Assembly: GCA_037576215.1 (NCBI GenBank)
Contig: JBANDB010000014.1
Location: 806,001 to 870,000 of the forward strand
Origin: Armillaria gallica
Lineage: Eukaryota > Basidiomycota > Agaricomycetes > Agaricales > Physalacriaceae
Length of the DNA: 64,000 nucleotides
Direction of reading: 5' to 3'
The notes beneath the pieces were generated by a model, which worked only from the letters and a program-made list of their open reading frames with translations, was not told the origin of the DNA and made no database searches. The translations under genes were made by a program, and so were the position numbers. Below are positions 11,043-23,095 of this stretch, one piece after another (the first letter of the stretch is position 1; the number at the start of each line of letters is the position of its first letter).

Positions 11043-11458
11043 TTGTATAATATAGAGGCTTAATAACGGATATTTGTGGGCAGAAGGTCTCTGTATCACA
11101 TTCACCCCGGGGTACGCTGTGATTTGCTCGCTGTTTCCCCGTTCCCGACAATGACCCTGAAGCGATGCGTCCGTGGTGCCCAAAGAAAGTACAAGCATAT
11201 TCTGATTATAGTTCATAAAGGGACGGTTCCGAATGCGGGCACAGTCAGATCGATGACGCGATCTGATGGCGAGTCTGACTTATAAACACACTCGCGCTTG
11301 ATAAACAGCGTCCACGTCTTTCCTTTCCCTCGCCAATTCTCTTGTGTATATCTGGTTGACTTTCTTGTCTATCCCCTTACTTCCTTTCAACCTTTTCTGT
11401 GAGGGGAACGCATCTTTTGTGCTGTACTTGACGCTGACTTTCAGACTAGGTAATCACT
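11043..11458. other. Intergenic region upstream of ATX1
   Basis: The downstream flank of the permease and the upstream region of ATX1. A TATAAA sequence at 11281-11286 lies about 175 bp before the ATX1 start. A pyrimidine-rich stretch follows at about 11310-11410, as often seen before fungal transcription starts. No coding signal was found. Confidence 0.5.
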
Positions 11459-11895
11459 ATGGAAAGTCTTGTCGTTGGGCACTTCTACTTGGCGCTTACC
11501 TTTTCTCTAGGTCGAGCAAACCTACAAATTCGATGTCAAGGTGAATCGTGCCTGAGACCTGTTGTTTTCATTGCTCACAAGCGCAAACAGATGACCTGCA
11601 CTGGATGTTCAGGCGCTGTCACTCGTGTCCTTGAAAAGGCCAAGCTTGACGGTGAGCAAGCGCCGTAATTTTTGTCACGAGTCTCCCGTACTAAATGGGT
11701 TCTGAATGTAGGTGTAAATGACTACTCCGTCAACCTGGATACGCAAGAAGTCATTGTGAAGGGAAGCATCCCTTACGAGGACGTTCTTGCCAGAATCAAG
11801 AAGACTGGTAAAGAGGTATGTTGTCTCCTGTCTGGAAAACTTGATGTTCTCGAACGCCACTGCGATAGGTCCGCTCTGGAGAGATTGTGGCTTAG
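11459..11895 (+). CDS. ATX1: Copper metallochaperone ATX1
   Basis: Exons 11459-11470, 11511-11540, 11591-11651, 11712-11815 and 11869-11895 give 77 residues, close to the usual ~73 for ATX1. It is a single heavy-metal-associated domain that carries Cu(I) from the cytosol to the secretory-pathway P-type ATPase CCC2. The metal-binding motif MTCTGCSGAV has both cysteines, followed by VNDYSVNLDTQEVIVKG and the lysine-rich loop 5 segment IKKTGKEV. The first exon (4 codons, MESL) joined through a 40-nt intron is the weakest part of the model; the next exons are secure. Confidence 0.88.
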
Positions 11896-12552
11896 CTAAA
11901 GCTTGAGGACTTGGCAGCTTTTGAATCACGATGAATTTACTAGGGTTTTATTGTTATCTGTTCGTGCATACATAAATAGACCTTGGAACAATGTATACAT
12001 GATGTCTGAGATCACCGGATCGGATCCGTTTCTTTCCACAAACTCCTTCGAGGAAGCTTGGGTGCTGCGGGGGGTGCACTGGGGTGCAACGAAAGCGAAT
12101 GTTCTCGACCTTGAAGGGTCTTTCTTGAACAAATATCCGATTCCGATCTACCCCGAAGCCATCGCCGAGTAGCTCTTTGGCAGCGCTGTGAAAATATCTG
12201 TTTACCCATTTGCTTGCTACTTGAAGCTGAACGTTGAACGTTTGAACTTTAATCCGAGGTCAGACCTGCACCGCCTACTATTCTCACGATGGGTTGGCTT
12301 AGCCTTGTTGCGACGCGGCGGGATGAAAATCACGTGCGTATATGGAACTTAGACTTAGACTACGATCCACCAAGGCAATACGCCTCCACTCCCTCCTTCC
12401 GGTTTCCTTATTTAAAACATTCATGATCTTACCCTCAGCTTCCTGTAATTTCCGACTCTAGCTCGTCGCCGTTTCTCACCATCCGCAGCCTCGGTGCTAC
12501 GCTATATTTAAATACCCATTGCCCACCCCAGCCGGGACACCTCTCGCCCACC
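11896..12552. other. Intergenic region upstream of ferric reductase
   Basis: About 650 bp before the ferric reductase start. An AT-rich TATATTTAAATA stretch at 12503-12514 sits about 40-50 bp upstream of the ATG and is a possible core-promoter element; a second TTTAAAA-like stretch is near 12411-12418. A 56-codon plus-strand frame beginning at 12003 has no recognisable motif, and I do not call it. Confidence 0.5.
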
Positions 12553-15531
12553 ATGTCTTCGTCACTCCAGGCCGTAAATCCCAATCCAACGACACCTGTG
12601 TACACCAATGATGAGCAGTGGATCACAGCGTACCTTGTAATACACATGATGAGTGACGACTCGCGCCGATACGCCTATATATTTTGGTTCTGCATCGCCA
12701 CAATTTTCCTTGTTTTCACCCTTTTACACCTTACACGGTTCCGGGGTGGCACAGCAGGCGCCTACTGGGCCAAGTGGGCAATACGGAGACGGACCTGGCG
12801 AGGAAAGCTTGCCCTTAAACGGAATCAATACCCCGTATCTCTGCCACCGAACGGCCAGCTGTTGTGCCTCGCACTACTCCCAATCGTCGCCATTCTGCTC
12901 TGTTTTGCCGGCCCGGACTACATTAATCCCGCCGATGGTCTCTTTGACGTCACTAATCCAGGTTTATCCACTCGCTCCTACGATGTCTCCCAGTTTACCC
13001 GTTGGCAACCACAGTATACCATTTACAAAGCTTGGTGGACAGCGGGCGGTAGGGCAGGGATCATTGCCTTTTGTCTCCTCCCGCTCTGTGTCCTCTTCGC
13101 CCTCAAGGCCCCGCCTTTTGCCATCTTTGCCCTTCCATTTACCACTCAGATCCACTTTGACAAGCTATCTTGGCTCCACCGTTGGTCCGGCAGACTTATA
13201 TACCTTATAACCCTTCTTCATGTTGTGTTTTGGAGCGTTCAGCTATCGAGGGACACCCGCGACCTGACCGGAAAACATGCCTTTGTGTATGCCTGGCAGT
13301 ACGAGAAGTTTTTGTATGGGTGGGTGGTACGTATCTTCTCCGTCTCTGTCATATACCTGCTCATGAACTTGAACCCATAGGCCTTTATCCTTATGACGCT
13401 GCTCGTGGTTCTCTCGATCCATCCAATTCGAAAACATCACTACGAGACCTTCTACATCGGCCACGTCGCTTTCGCGCCGCTCACCTTGATATTTTCTGCC
13501 CTTCATCACCCTCCGGTGGCTATGTGGTGTTGGATTGCATTGGCCATCTGGATCGCAGAACGTGTATGGCGCGGCACTTGGTGGGTTTATACAAACGGCC
13601 TCTTTGGCAGAGATACCACCTCTGCACCAGCCATCGTTGTAGCTTCACCAGCACACAAGGCGGTGGATTCCGAATGCCAAATACTGCGCCCATCCACACA
13701 CCCTCCCTCAGAGTCATACCCACCATCCCCTTCACCTTATCTTTCTGACCGATACTCTCGCCTTTCGCTAATGGAGCCTACTAGCGCGCTCCGGTACTCT
13801 CCCCCTCCAGGTTATGCACATGTTGAACTTCTTTCTGGAGCTACAGTCCGCCTAACATATATATCTCCGGGATTCCTGTCCTGGGCTCCTGGCCAGCACT
13901 TCCTGATTAATGTCCCTTCGGTGTCACGCCTTGTCAGTCACCCTTTCACTGTTGCATCTATATGCGACGAGCAGGCCCCTTCAAATTCGGGCCGTGCCAT
14001 CGTCTTTCTAGTCAGATCTAAAGCTGGGTGGACGAGAGATTTATGGGATTATACCATTAAACTGTTGAGCCAGGGCCAGAACCATCCTCTGGGCGAAAAC
14101 CCCCCGAATGGAACGGTTATGCCAAAGAACGGTGTACTTATGCGTATGTTCATAGACGGACCCTTTGGAAGCGCCGTACGTGCACGTTGGGAGGACAATG
14201 CGACTGTTGTCATCTTCGTTGCCGGATCTGGCGTCAGCTTTGGCTTGTCAATACTTGAATACGTCTGTCTTTGCTTGGCGGGTCGGGATGGTAAACATCT
14301 CGGTGGCCGAGTCGGTGGATGGGGGCGGAAAGGTTTCGCCACCAGACGAGTACGATTTGTGTGGCTTATTCGAGAATACGGTACGTTGAAAGTCTATACC
14401 TTTATTTCATTTTGTTCATTCCTGACAATAGGTCATATTCAATGGTGCGCATCGATTCTTCGTCGGTGTATGTCCATGATCCCTTCTCCCGGCCTCGATG
14501 TGGATATCTTTGTGACTAATTCCCATCCACAAATTCGTCGACAGCCGTCGCGGCCAAAAATTGAACTCGACTCAGAACTAACCCCTCCTGCGCCTCATTT
14601 TAACCACCGGCCTGCCTCGCCTGCCTCATCTGAAAGCGATGGGGATGATGTCGATCTCAGCTACTATGCCGGAGAGTTTGGTGATGAGGGTGATGTAGGC
14701 GATGTGTCAGTCAGACGACTGGAGGACTACACGCTCGACCTGACCAATTTTGATGGTGATAACGAGACGACACTTCCCGGAGAGGCTCAGCTTAATCGCC
14801 GCGTGCGGAAAGTTGGGAAGGACCGACGTGCACATACGCGGAAGTTCTCTCAGGCAATTCAAATGAAGGAGAAACTTGATGAATTTGCTCGTCTACAGCG
14901 GCAATCAGTACACTCTACAGATGGACTGCTCACGCATGGAAACAAGCCTACTCACACAAGAAATGTGTCATCAGAATCTGCAACTGAAGGAGACCTGGCT
15001 AGCTTGAAGCCATTGTCTCCGGGTGACTATAATCGCCGCCATTCGTACCTTTCTACCGACTCTCACCTACATATTCCTTCTCCTCTCCGCCCACCGACAC
15101 CTACCCTTAGCCCCCTCAGCCCCCTCAGTCCCTCCTTTAACGAAATTGAAACGGTTATGTCCCCGAGCGCCGATACCTTGGAATCGCCCACTAGAGATGG
15201 GGACACTGATACCTACGGACAAAAACTGCACTTGAACGAACCAGAGATGCGTGATTTGGGTGTTGTTGCCGAGCATGCCCGCCCGGGTAAACCTAGGATA
15301 GATCGGATTCTGAAAGATGAAGTCGATCGGTCTAATGGATCTGTAATCGTTGCCTGTAAGTTGTCTTACGCTCCGTCACGATCAGTGTTGAATTCTTCTT
15401 CAGGTTGTGGACCTACGTCTTTCAGTGCAATGGTGCGCAAGGCTATTTCCAACCAGATCAATCCTGCTCGAGTTCGGAAGGGTGATAGAAGAGGTTACAT
15501 TGACCTCGTTTCGGAGGAGTTCTCGTACTAA
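12553..15531 (+). CDS. Ferric reductase, FRE family, with long insertion
   Basis: Exons 12553-13326, 13381-14380, 14432-15355 and 15404-15531 give 941 residues, longer than the usual 600-800. It is a plasma-membrane flavocytochrome that reduces ferric or cupric chelates before uptake. An N-terminal segment and several helices are followed by the bis-haem region, with histidines in LHRWSGRLIYLITLLH and HHYETFYIGHVAF...LHH. The FAD motif is HPFTVAS (about residue 444), the NADPH site is GSGVSFG (about 540) and the C-terminal CGPTSFS motif is near 900. Between the NADPH site and CGP lies about 300 residues rich in Ser, Pro and acidic residues, probably disordered. ATX1 is the upstream neighbour, so two metal genes are adjacent. 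Confidence 0.9.
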
Positions 15532-15802
15532 TTCGGATTTTTACTTTATACCTTTACTCTACATGGACGGACAAGTGTCGCATTTTCACAGTTTCTTTAC
15601 ATCGCATTAGATATCGTGGACCACAATCACTCTCCTTCACACACTATCTTGTATCCAATCTATAGTACTTGTATACCACAATATAGCCCCTATTTACCGC
15701 TTTTGGTAACAAAATTTCTTCTAACTTCAACGACCATTCCCTCTGACTCTCTTTTGCCGGCTTGTTCACTATTTTTCGCGTTCCGTGCGTGGGAGGCTTA
15801 GT

Positions 15803-18048
15803 ATGTCGACGGGCACGTCTCTAGTCGTACCGGATGGCTTTACTTTGCACACGGAAAATACCTCTCATCTGTTACTATCGTCGAACGAAGCGTTCTTGAA
15901 TCCCGTTCAAGAGTTCAATCGCGATCTCAGTGTGGCATGCATCAGAACTTGGAGCGAGGAACTCAATTTGTTGAAGGAGACTCGATGGAAACAGGCGCAG
16001 GAGAAGAAGGCCAGTAAGGCCAGTGCGAGGAAGCGACAGAAAGGTCAGTAGTTACTACTATAGATACGACAGCATTTGATACTTGAACCTAGTGGAAAAT
16101 GGGGATGCCGTTGCAACGGAGCCTGCTGAGCAAGAGGCGAAGGATGATTCCTCCGTTCCGCAGAAGAAGGAGGTGAGAGATTGCCGCCGACCCCGCCTTC
16201 GCATCGCTTATGTCTTTGCAAGCCCCAATACAAGCCTTACAAACCCGTCATCCTTGAAGCATTATCTGCAACGGGGCTTCGCTCTATCCGCTACGCCAAG
16301 GAGATCCCCCTTGTAAAGTTCGAAACCCGCAATAGCCATGAAACTATTTCTAAGACGCTTTTGGGCAGATACGTGATCGCAAATGACTTGTCTAGCGCAG
16401 CAACGGCAGCTATGAAGCGTAATGCCGAATTCAACGGGTTCGATGTGGGTGACGGGAAGATTAGAATAAACGAAGGGGATGCATGGTGAGGCATATGTAG
16501 ACGTGCTTGCTTGATTACTGATTATCTTCCAGTACTTTGATGTATAACCATCGCGAGGAACGCCAGCGTGTGGATGTTGTCGATCTTGATCCGTATGGGA
16601 CCGCCGCTCCATTCATCGATGCTGCCGTTCAGTGTGTAAATGACGGTGGTAAGTATCTGGACCGTGTCTAGGCGTTGCCATCACTCACAACATTCAGGTC
16701 TTCTTTGCGTCACTTGCACGGATCTTTCGGTGCTTGCTACGAATAACTACCCTGAGAAGTGGTATGCATCCGTGATATGAATATCGTGCGCGCTCGTTTC
16801 ATATTGACATATCTTCTAGTCTATCCAATTATGGTGGTATTCCTGTCAAGGCAGAATATTGTCACGAAGCAGTACGTGCGGAACTATCGATGTTATCCTT
16901 GGCTCAATACTCTTATCTAGGCGCTGCGACTCGTGCTCCATGCTCTGTCAACTTCCGCTTCAAGATACGGCCGTTATATTGAACCATTGCTATCGCTTTC
17001 TATAGATTTTTATGTGAGGCTTTTCGTCAAGGTGCATACATCGGCAATTGGGGTGAAAAAGGCGCTTACGTGGGTACCATTCTTCATCGTACTCGAAGTG
17101 GATACTGATAAGTATTGCAGGAAAACATCTGCCTATTTTATCTGCACGTCGTGTCAATCATTCTACGAGCAGCCGCTGGGTAGGGTCACTGAAAAGAAAC
17201 ACGAAGCTTCTGGAAATATCAATTATAATTTCAGGACACATCCTGGTCCTGTGGTCTCCGACAGATGTCCAGAATGTGAATCCGCTTTACATGTAAGTGG
17301 TTTTCATATACGTGATTATCGTGATAAGTCACCTGGGCATGTAGATAGCAGGTCCGATGTGGTCAGGGCCTATTCATGACACGGATTTCGTTGCCAAGGT
17401 ATTGGAGCACGTCGAAGGGAACCCTGATTCATACGGAACTTCCACCCGAATGAAAGGGATGCTTACTGTTGCAAAGGAGGTTGGTATGGCTTCAGACAGC
17501 GAAATAAGTGCTTACGGGCTCTAGGAACTGCACACACCATTCTACTTCACGCCGACAAGGGTGGCGAGTTTCTTCCATTGTCAAACGCCGTCATTAGACG
17601 AAGTGGCGTACGTTATAAAATTAACATGCTCGGCAGGTATTGGCTAACCATTTAACCGAAGTTCTGCTTTGTTGCACGCGGGGTACTCGATTTCCAGGTC
17701 TCATGCAACGCCTGGATCCCTGAAAACGACAGCGACGCGGGCGGACCTCCATGATATATTCCGATCATTTGTCAAATTGCATCCTGTCAAATTGGAGAAT
17801 GTCTCGGAGACATCTCCAGCTCGAAAATTACTTGCTAAAGAACCCAAGTACGGTTCAAGCACTTTCACCATCAACCATCGCTGATATCTTTTAGAACGGA
17901 GGCAAATTTCAAAAGACATCCGCAATCTGTCACAGCTTCGTCAAAAGTGAAGCTAGTACGTTACCAAGAGACTCCTCAGAATTGGGGACCAGGTTCGAGA
18001 GCTGTGACGGGAACGGGATCTAAAAGGAAGCGTAAGGCGGAAGATTGA
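15803..18048 (+). CDS. TRM1: tRNA (guanine26-N2)-dimethyltransferase TRM1
   Basis: Twelve exons: 15803-16043, 16093-16172, 16223-16485, 16533-16648, 16698-16761, 16820-16871, 16921-17069, 17121-17296, 17349-17479, 17525-17607, 17662-17847 and 17895-18048, giving 564 residues. TRM1 makes m2,2G26 in cytosolic and mitochondrial tRNAs using S-adenosylmethionine. Diagnostic segments are [72 protein letters not shown], zinc-type cysteines CTSC and [15 protein letters not shown] and [17 protein letters not shown]. The C-terminus is Lys/Arg-rich, as expected for nuclear targeting. The exon 8 donor at 17297 (GTGGTT) is weak but is the only one that keeps the GPMW frame. Confidence 0.92.
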
Positions 18049-18214
18049 GAGGTCCAAATCTGTCAAGAAATATGTGTTATCGTACAGTGATTTCCTTTCT
18101 ATCCGAGTACAGCGAAGATAGCATAGGTGAACGAAAATAAACAAAGTATATAAGTAAAACACAAAGCCATTCCGAAAAATGAACCACCGAAGGGGGAAAG
18201 GTCCGAAAAAAATA

Positions 18215-21200
18215 TCATGCTGCGCCTGAAATATGTATCCAAGGGTGCTTCAAGAGCTCAGCCGCAGCGGGTCTTGCCTCATGGTCTATCTCGAAAGTTT
18301 TTGTCAAGAAGTCTTGAGCTTCTGAAGATATGTCAGAGGGAATAGCCGGCCTCGCTGACGATCCAATCTATAAAGGATAATTAATGATGCAAATCAATGT
18401 CTGGATGACAGGTAGTACCTTGAATATGGCCTGCATTTGGGTAAGTTGTGCCCATGGGTGTTCGCCGGTGAGCATTTCGACAACAAGACAACCCACACTC
18501 CAGATATCAGCCTTCTGTGTATGCCCGCTTTGTTTGACAACTTCAGGTGCCATCCAGAACACCGATCCTTGCAGTGATGGTCGATGAACGCGATTGTTGC
18601 CAGCAAGCACTTCTATGTTCATCAAGTTAATGATCTCGCGTCAGACATTGAAGCTTGGGAAAATACTCACGGACGTCAACTTTCTTTGATATGCCAAAGT
18701 CTGATATCTTCACACCTCCCTTGTTATCAACAAGGATATTGGCGCCTTTAATGTCACGATGAATGATATCACGCTCATGTAAATAGCTGAGACCCTGTAA
18801 GATCTGTCGGACAAAGTTCTTGACCAAAGGCTCTTCGAAGGCACCGTAACTACGGAGCAGCGCAGTGACCGATCCTCCTGGCACATACTCCAAAAAGATG
18901 TTGAGGCAGTCGTCTTCAAGTGATGAATCTGAACACAAAGGTGTCAATAATAGACTAAATTGCGTCAAATGGGAATACCGACAAAGGTATTGCACGATAT
19001 TTTCATGTTGCAGATCTTGAAGCAGCTCTATTTCGTGCTCCAAAGCACTAAGCATATTTTTCTTACGTTCCTCATTGGGAGCCGAACCAGTCGGCAGCTC
19101 CACTTGCTTGACTGCCATAAGAAGACCGTTTGAAGCGTCCATGCCCAAATAGACCTTCCCAAAGGATCCCGCACCGATGAGCGCACCTTTGATCCATTTA
19201 TTCGCTGGATAGATAAAAGCCGTTAGCTTCAGCCACGCCATTCCGTCACATAAGAAGGTTTCACTTGCCTTTGCGCATTGCCACACCTGTGATGTGGTCA
19301 TCGTCTTCGTCCAAAGTAGGACTTTCTGGACCGGACACGACTCCGTCTTCTTCGCTGTCCGTGTATTGCTCTTCGTCAGGTTCTTCATCGTTCTCGTCAG
19401 CGCCATCCTCGTTCTCAACCTGAGTCCAACCGTCAGGTTCTTCCGAGCTTCTTCTATCGAAAACGCCTGTATTTCTCCTCCGACTTTCGACTTCCTTTGT
19501 GATCTCATCCACCGTCATGAGACTTGCGGTGTCAGAACGGTCTTTCTTACTTCGAAGTTCGGTCATGTAACTCAACCGACGAGAGGTTCGCGATGCCGTC
19601 GACAATGATCTAGACATACGACGGTTGGCGCCGGTCAGACTTTCCAAGGACTCCGAGAAAGATTCTGTTGGGAACGGGATGGGGGGAAGAAGTTCCGGAT
19701 GATCATTTGTGTTGTCGGAAGTATCATGAAGATTTACAGAACGACCATCTTCAGTGGAAAGAGATACACGAGGGATGTCTTCAGCTGGTGTTGTGTTACC
19801 ACTATCAGAAGCGGGCTTTTCGGGTAAAGGCGGAGCGGGATTAGATGATAAAGAAGTGCGTGAAGCCGATACCGAAGTTCGCGGAAGCGATGCAAGTGTG
19901 CTGCTGCTAAACCTAGAAGGTAATGGTGGATTATAAGAAGAGGCACTATCTCGCATTGTTCCCGTTCGCATCATGCTGTGTCTTGCTGTGCGCTCAAGGA
20001 CCTTCTTCTCTGTGAAGGGGAAGTATTCCGTCAAGTGGTTTGTGATAAGCTCGCTTGGAGGACGTTGCCCGAAGAAATTGCGTAACTTGGATGGTCTCTT
20101 CGCGCTGTGCGTAGTGGCAGGGCTCGACCTTCCTGAACCGGAATGAGTAGGAGAAGGCGGCTCCAGGGCCTTTTCAGGATCACGAACACCCAGACCGCTG
20201 AGAATACTGATGGAGCTGGCACGCTTCGTACTCTTAGGTGTTTGCCCTCCAAGGATACGACCTTGGGGAGGAGAAGGCGTGTTATTTCGATCGTCGCGAC
20301 GAGCCTTTGCGATCTTCCGCAATGATAAGGGCTTGTCGCGGGCCGGATGATCAAGTGAAGCATGGCAATAAGAGAGCAGTGCAGCCTCATCCAACGGTCC
20401 TAAAACAGACATTCGGTGACTTGGATAAAATAAAACCACGGTTCGACTTACCTGTCCCATCATCCCGATACGCACCCCAACCATCGACGCTAAGTCCACC
20501 ATCTTCCGTTTGTACACTATCTACACCTTCAGAATCTGTATTGCGCGCCCCACGTTTGCCAAATTTCTTCAGGACCTTCTCAAGAACCTCAACACCACCT
20601 GCGCAATTATCGACGTCAATAGTATAAGTGAGACCCTCATCTGGAAGCGCGATTTTAACCAACTTCCGCCTCAGATCGTCCAGGGATGGTGCATTTGTGT
20701 GTGAAGGTGTGCTCGGGTTGAATGGCCCGCGTCCGACAGTATAGGTGGGGGGTGAAGTACCTGCTGCTCCGAACCCTTCGGCTATGGGTGAAAGGTTTGC
20801 GGCTTGGGAAGGATTTGACCCTGTGGCAGCGGCTTGACTTGTAGCATATGGGTGTGCCGATCCTCCACTTGGCCTTTGCTGCTTGCTAGCAGGACTAGAT
20901 GAGACTGGAGAATTGAGACCTATCGACCCATTCCTGCCATGAACCGGGTTGGACACGTTAGTACCACGACCTCCGGCACGAGGAAGCGGTGAGGTCGAAC
21001 GTGAAGTGGCTTGTGGTGTTTTGCCACCCCCAGGATTTCCAGGACGCGGATCGGCAGGAAGGTGATAGCCCGACCAGGATGTGGCCTGCGAAGGTGTGAG
21101 AAGACCTGGGTTACCGGGAGCAGGTGGTAGAGGTTGTGTCGTGTACGCTGGCACATTATCGGTCTGGGTTGGCGTCCGTCGACCATTTGATTGTGAAACT

Positions 21201-22060
21201 TGGTAAATTCCACGAACAGGAGGACGCCCGGGAGGTGGAAGAGGTGGCTGTCCACGGGGGGGAGGAGGAAGTGGAGGTAACCCGGTCCTAGTTGAACTGG
21301 AATGAGCACTACCAGGTGCAGCATTAGATGAGCCTGCGATCGGCTGAGGAAGTGGACGTATAACATGAGTTGGAGGAACGTTGGATTTAGCCGAATCTGG
21401 TGGCTGTTGGTCGCGGATTAGTCGAGGCAAATCGGTTCTATTGGGATTGGAGCTCAGTACCAGAGGTGCAGGTCTGCCACTCTCCAGTCGTCTGCGCACG
21501 GTTAATGGAGAAGAGCCTTGATCTGACGGCATAGCGGTCGCAGTGGAATCCTCGAGACCGGTTACTAACCGCGATCTATTGTTGGTTTCCAGGACAGGAG
21601 AAGCAACAGATCTTGGTGAGGCCTTCTGCCTCAAAGCCTTCACAGCGTGAAGTATCCTGAACCTATCCCCGATACTGCCTACTCCCATCTCTTGAAGTGT
21701 TGTCTGGTCTAATTCCAGAAGAATGTCACCTCGGATATCATTTGCCTTGAAAGTGGCAGCATGGCTACCACATTTAATATCCGCAAGCCAGCGTGCGACA
21801 TGGCCATCGGTCCACATACGGATATAGTCGCCGTAGGTGATACCTGAAGGAGGTTCCATGGTACTGTTTGAGTGGCTCGAAGTCGGGGTGGAGGGAAAGG
21901 GAGTGTTCTGTCCTCTTATTGTGGTCATGAATGAGCGAGGAACAGTCTGTTGCGACTGAAATGAAGATGTAGGTGAAGATGGAGAAGAAGGCTTGGAAGA
22001 CGGATCGGCGGAGTTGTCGTGAACATGGAACAAATTATTGGTGGCGGCTAGTGCAGACAT
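18215..22060 (-). CDS. STE11: MAP kinase kinase kinase STE11 (SAM, RA, kinase)
   Basis: Exons 22060-20452, 20399-19269, 19204-18983, 18928-18671, 18612-18419 and 18367-18215 give 1188 residues. It is the MEKK of the pheromone/filamentation MAPK cascade. A SAM domain lies at about 84-145 ([34 protein letters not shown]), a Pro/Ser-rich linker follows, a Ras-association/ubiquitin-like domain starts near 468 ([16 protein letters not shown]), and the kinase domain covers about 915-1175. Kinase motifs are [36 protein letters not shown] and FWMAPEVV. The intron before the kinase domain (19268-19205) starts with GC (GCAAGT) rather than GT. The size agrees with basidiomycete Ste11 proteins of about 1200 residues. 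Confidence 0.92.
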
Positions 22061-23095
22061 GTCAAGATGAAATCGAGGCGAGAGGGCCGGTGAAACAGTG
22101 AATCGGATGATGTATCGGAGAAAGATACAGTCACAAAGTCAGTAGGTAGTGATACAGCGCAGGGAGCCGCGATTTAAATGAGAATGGAGAGCATGAAGAA
22201 AGCTGTCGATAATAGTCAGTAGACCAAAAAGGAAGAAAAATATAGGAAATACCAGAACAAGGCGACGATAGAGAAAGAAATATAGAAACAACGTGGTGGT
22301 AAGAGGAAGAGAGTTTATGAAGTCTGACCTGGACGCAAGCCCGATGCACAGAGGAAACAAATGGTGCTTTTGACGATAGGCCGTGAACGCGAGAGGCGGG
22401 TTTGCTTGGTCAGCGGCATTGCTGTCCCAATTTGGCCATAGCAACCCGTGCCGGGCCGGTTCCGCAACTGTTACGGGCCTACTGTTACAGGTGATGGTCA
22501 CACGCGATCAGACAGGATCTTTGCAATCTTTGTCAGCTCTTATCCTGGAACGTAAGGGGCCTAGCTGACATCCCTGTAAGGCAAGGTGAGGTTAGCCCGA
22601 TGTGTGTGTGTTTTAAATTTTTACGGTTGAAACGCATGGTGAATAAAATTACCTTTGGATCGTAGTTGCCGCGATCCCAGACTGTCTCGGGGGTAAATAT
22701 GGTTACAATATATTAGTATCCAAGGCTAAAAAAATCAGAAAGGATCTATAGTAGCTCCTGGCTATGCTTGCGAGTGGATGCTTGTCACTGGAAACAGGAG
22801 GTTTGCGGGGCTTGCGGGAGTGCCTTGAGAAATTCCCAGGGTGTGGCAATGTGGCTGTGGTGCATAAATATTGACCACATAAACAGAACAGGGAAAACGC
22901 CGACCGTCTTTCGAACGCTGCTACGTCTGGCTGTCCGACTGACTCTGTCACTCTCTCCCATCATCGTTGCTCGCCCTTCGCCTGTTGACAGGCTGTATCC
23001 TGTCGACCCTGCGTGCACTATATCTTTTCCTCTAATACGCGTCCCTTTTCCCCCTTCCACCCCTTTCCTCCCCTCTAGTCGGTACCCTCACCACC
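22061..23095. other. Divergent promoter region, STE11 / AGS1
   Basis: The largest gap between divergent genes, about 1 kb. The last ~180 bp before AGS1 are strongly pyrimidine-rich on the plus strand (about 22915-23090). An AT-rich CATAAATATT stretch lies at about 22863-22872. No coding exon or structural RNA was recognised. Confidence 0.5.

Noticed and set aside
12003..12172. A 56-codon plus-strand open frame between ATX1 and the ferric reductase
   Set aside because: No motif, and overlapping minus-strand frames of similar size are equally open; it looks like chance.
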